64,000 bases of DNA, taken from positions 62,001 through 126,000 of the forward strand of contig NZ_JACC01000008.1 in the NCBI RefSeq assembly GCF_000520955.1, read 5' to 3'. Below, piece by piece: positions 62,524 through 64,000 of the stretch. The first letter of the stretch is position 1, and each line of letters begins with the position of its first letter. Source of the DNA: Aquimarina pacifica. GTDB lineage: Bacteria; Bacteroidota; Bacteroidia; Flavobacteriales; Flavobacteriaceae. The notes beneath the pieces were generated by a model. It was given only the letters and a program-made list of their open reading frames with translations, was not told where the DNA came from and ran no database searches. The translations under genes and the position numbers were made by a program.

Positions 62524-64000
62524 ATGAAACGTTTGATTTTAGGATTCCTTTTTACTGTAGTTTCTTTTTCATGTGTTCATGCACAAACTAAAGTTGGAGG
62601 TCAGGTTTTTGATAACTACAAACAGCCTATTCCATTTGCTAATATTGTATTTGTTAATTCTACGGTAGGAACAATTACGGATGAGGATGGTAGATTCTAT
62701 ATGGAGTCTGATGACAACCACTCTGAAATTAAAATTTCCTTTGTAGGTTTTGAGACAAAAACAATAACACTTCAAAAAAGTGTTAACTATAAAATGGAAA
62801 TCATACTTGAAGAAGAAGCTGCTGCCCTTGATGAAGTTGTAATTTTTAAAGGAAAAACCGCTAAAAAAAACAACCCCGCTGTAGAAATCCTAAAAAAAAT
62901 CTGGAAGAATCGCCGTGAAAATGGGGTGAAAAAATTTAAGCAATACACCTATGATAAATACGAAAAATTAGAGTTTGACCTTAACACAATCGACAGCACT
63001 CTTATAAATAGTCGTATTTTTAATGGTATGGAGTTTATTTTTGATGATGTAGATACCTCAAGAATTACCGGAAAAACGTATTTACCCATTTTTCTTAATG
63101 AAGCACTTTCTAAGGTATATGGAGACAATATTCTTGCCGAACATAAAGAAGTTTTAACGGGTAACAAAAACGCAGGTTTTAGTGACAACCAAACATTGAT
63201 TGCCTTTGTTAAAGACTTATATTCTGATTATGATGTTTATGAAAACTATCTTAAATTCTTCGACAAGAGCTTTACTAGTCCTTTATCAAGAACTGGAGTA
63301 AGTGTATACAATTATGTACTCTCAGATAGTGCATATGTTGATAATAAATGGTGCTATAATATCATATACTATCCCAGAAGAAAAAATGAGCTTACGTTTA
63401 AAGGAGATTTTTGGGTAAATGACACAACATGGGCTCTCAAAGAGATTAATCTTGAGGTAACCAAAAGCGCAAATATCAATTGGGTTAAAGACCTTTATAT
63501 AGAACAAGAGTTTGATGTTCTTAATGACTCTATTTTTCTTATAACCAAAGATTACTTTCAATCTGACTTTGCCTTTAGCAAAAAGGAAAAATCCAGAGGT
63601 GTATATGGCAAGAGAACTACGCTATATGATAATTATAAGTTCGACATAAAAAAGGACAAAAAATTCTATCAAAATCAAGTAGATCCTTATGATCAAGACA
63701 TTTTTAACCGAGAAGATTCTTTTTGGTCAAATGCTCGGATGGAAGAACTTAATAAAGATGAACAAAAAGTATACAAACTCCTAGATACGCTTAGAACCGT
63801 TAAAGCATTCAAGCGTTTGTATAGTATAGGAACCATACTCGCTTCAGGCTATATAGAATTTAATGGATTTGATTTTGGGCCACTATTCTCTACAGTTGGG
63901 TTTAATTCTATCGAAGGATGGAGAATTAGAGCAGGAGGACGTACTTATTTTACCACAAATGACAGATGGCGTATAGAAGGATATGGAGCGTATGGTTTTA
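62524..64000 (+). CDS. DUF5686/carboxypeptidase-regulatory-like outer-membrane protein, partial
   Basis: Open from the ATG at 62,524 to the window end (492 codons), cut at 64,000. It has a signal peptide (ending SCVHAQT), then a carboxypeptidase-regulatory-like domain (VGGQVFDNYKQPIPFANIVFVNS.., DGRFYM), EEAAALDEVVI, and then the DUF5686 region (NPAVEILKKIWKNRRENG, KQYTYDKYEKLEFDL). The family is expected to end in an outer-membrane barrel, in a TonB-dependent-receptor-like manner. No frameshift seen. Function unknown. Confidence 0.9.
   Translation, partial: MKRLILGFLFTVVSFSCVHAQTKVGGQVFDNYKQPIPFANIVFVNSTVGTITDEDGRFYMESDDNHSEIKISFVGFETKTITLQKSVNYKMEIILEEEAAALDEVVIFKGKTAKKNNPAVEILKKIWKNRRENGVKKFKQYTYDKYEKLEFDLNTIDSTLINSRIFNGMEFIFDDVDTSRITGKTYLPIFLNEALSKVYGDNILAEHKEVLTGNKNAGFSDNQTLIAFVKDLYSDYDVYENYLKFFDKSFTSPLSRTGVSVYNYVLSDSAYVDNKWCYNIIYYPRRKNELTFKGDFWVNDTTWALKEINLEVTKSANINWVKDLYIEQEFDVLNDSIFLITKDYFQSDFAFSKKEKSRGVYGKRTTLYDNYKFDIKKDKKFYQNQVDPYDQDIFNREDSFWSNARMEELNKDEQKVYKLLDTLRTVKAFKRLYSIGTILASGYIEFNGFDFGPLFSTVGFNSIEGWRIRAGGRTYFTTNDRWRIEGYGAYGF

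Noticed and set aside
1..64000. Search for tRNA, rRNA, tmRNA, CRISPR arrays, insertion sequences and prophage genes
   Set aside because: None was recognised by eye on either strand; small or diverged RNA genes could still be missed without a covariance search.

Overview
This window is AT-rich chromosomal DNA from a member of the Bacteroidota, almost certainly a marine flavobacterium (family Flavobacteriaceae; an Aquimarina-like genus would fit but cannot be proven from the sequence). The signs are: relaxed lipoboxes followed by acidic residues on many small lipoproteins, a type IX secretion sorting domain on a large polysaccharide lyase, TAnnTTTG-like promoter boxes instead of classical -35/-10 pairs, split methionine synthase, and a BACON domain. 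I see no rRNA, tRNA, CRISPR array, transposase or phage gene. Most of the window is ordinary core chromosome.

Positions 1 to about 26,700 are dominated by sulfur amino acid metabolism. A SAM-I riboswitch leads the two-gene metH (1-1998, minus). After two small lipoproteins and a 1090-residue modular PL6 lyase comes a complete sulfate assimilation operon on the minus strand (16,710 down to 8232): DUF2061 membrane protein, cysH, cysD, cysN, a sulfite reductase carrying a HEPN-like tail, siroheme methylase, Met8-type siroheme synthase, a TrxR-like ferredoxin-NADP reductase and a 2Fe-2S ferredoxin. Two lipoprotein paralogues separate it from a second minus-strand operon led by another SAM-I riboswitch: metY, metX, thrA/metL fusion, osmC-like, metZ. 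Divergent from this, metK (SAM synthetase) has a leader that reads as a SAM-II type pseudoknot riboswitch, plus a 12-codon open reading frame whose stop lies one base before metK. Thus SAM made by MetK can feed back on its own precursor pathway through two unrelated aptamer classes.

Positions 26,900 to 39,800 hold a mixed set: small secreted paralogues, DoxX, an acyltransferase-type membrane protein, deoxynucleoside kinase, DUF2461, Kdo transferase (waaA), a DegT-type aminotransferase with a cysteine cluster, a SNF2 helicase broken by a -1 frameshift exactly at an A10-G slippery site, and a secreted amidohydrolase. Positions 39,000 to 44,000 contain outer-membrane and lipoprotein genes including YHYH and BIG2-DM13 proteins arranged divergently around a GC-rich intergenic repeat.

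Positions 44,000 to 64,000 contain fabD, fructosamine kinase, a PNPOx-like protein, a membrane-anchored dihydrofolate reductase fusion, a class V aminotransferase, an ECF42-like sigma factor with its DGPF/YCII partner, an M43 metalloprotease, the ergothioneine pair egtB-egtD, thyA, a CNT nucleoside transporter with an extra N-terminal domain, a DUF151-UVR nuclease, etfBA, pyruvate dehydrogenase E1 beta and the start of a DUF5686-type outer-membrane protein cut by the window end. The most notable points are the exact slippery frameshift in the helicase, the mixed SAM riboswitches, and several domain fusions.
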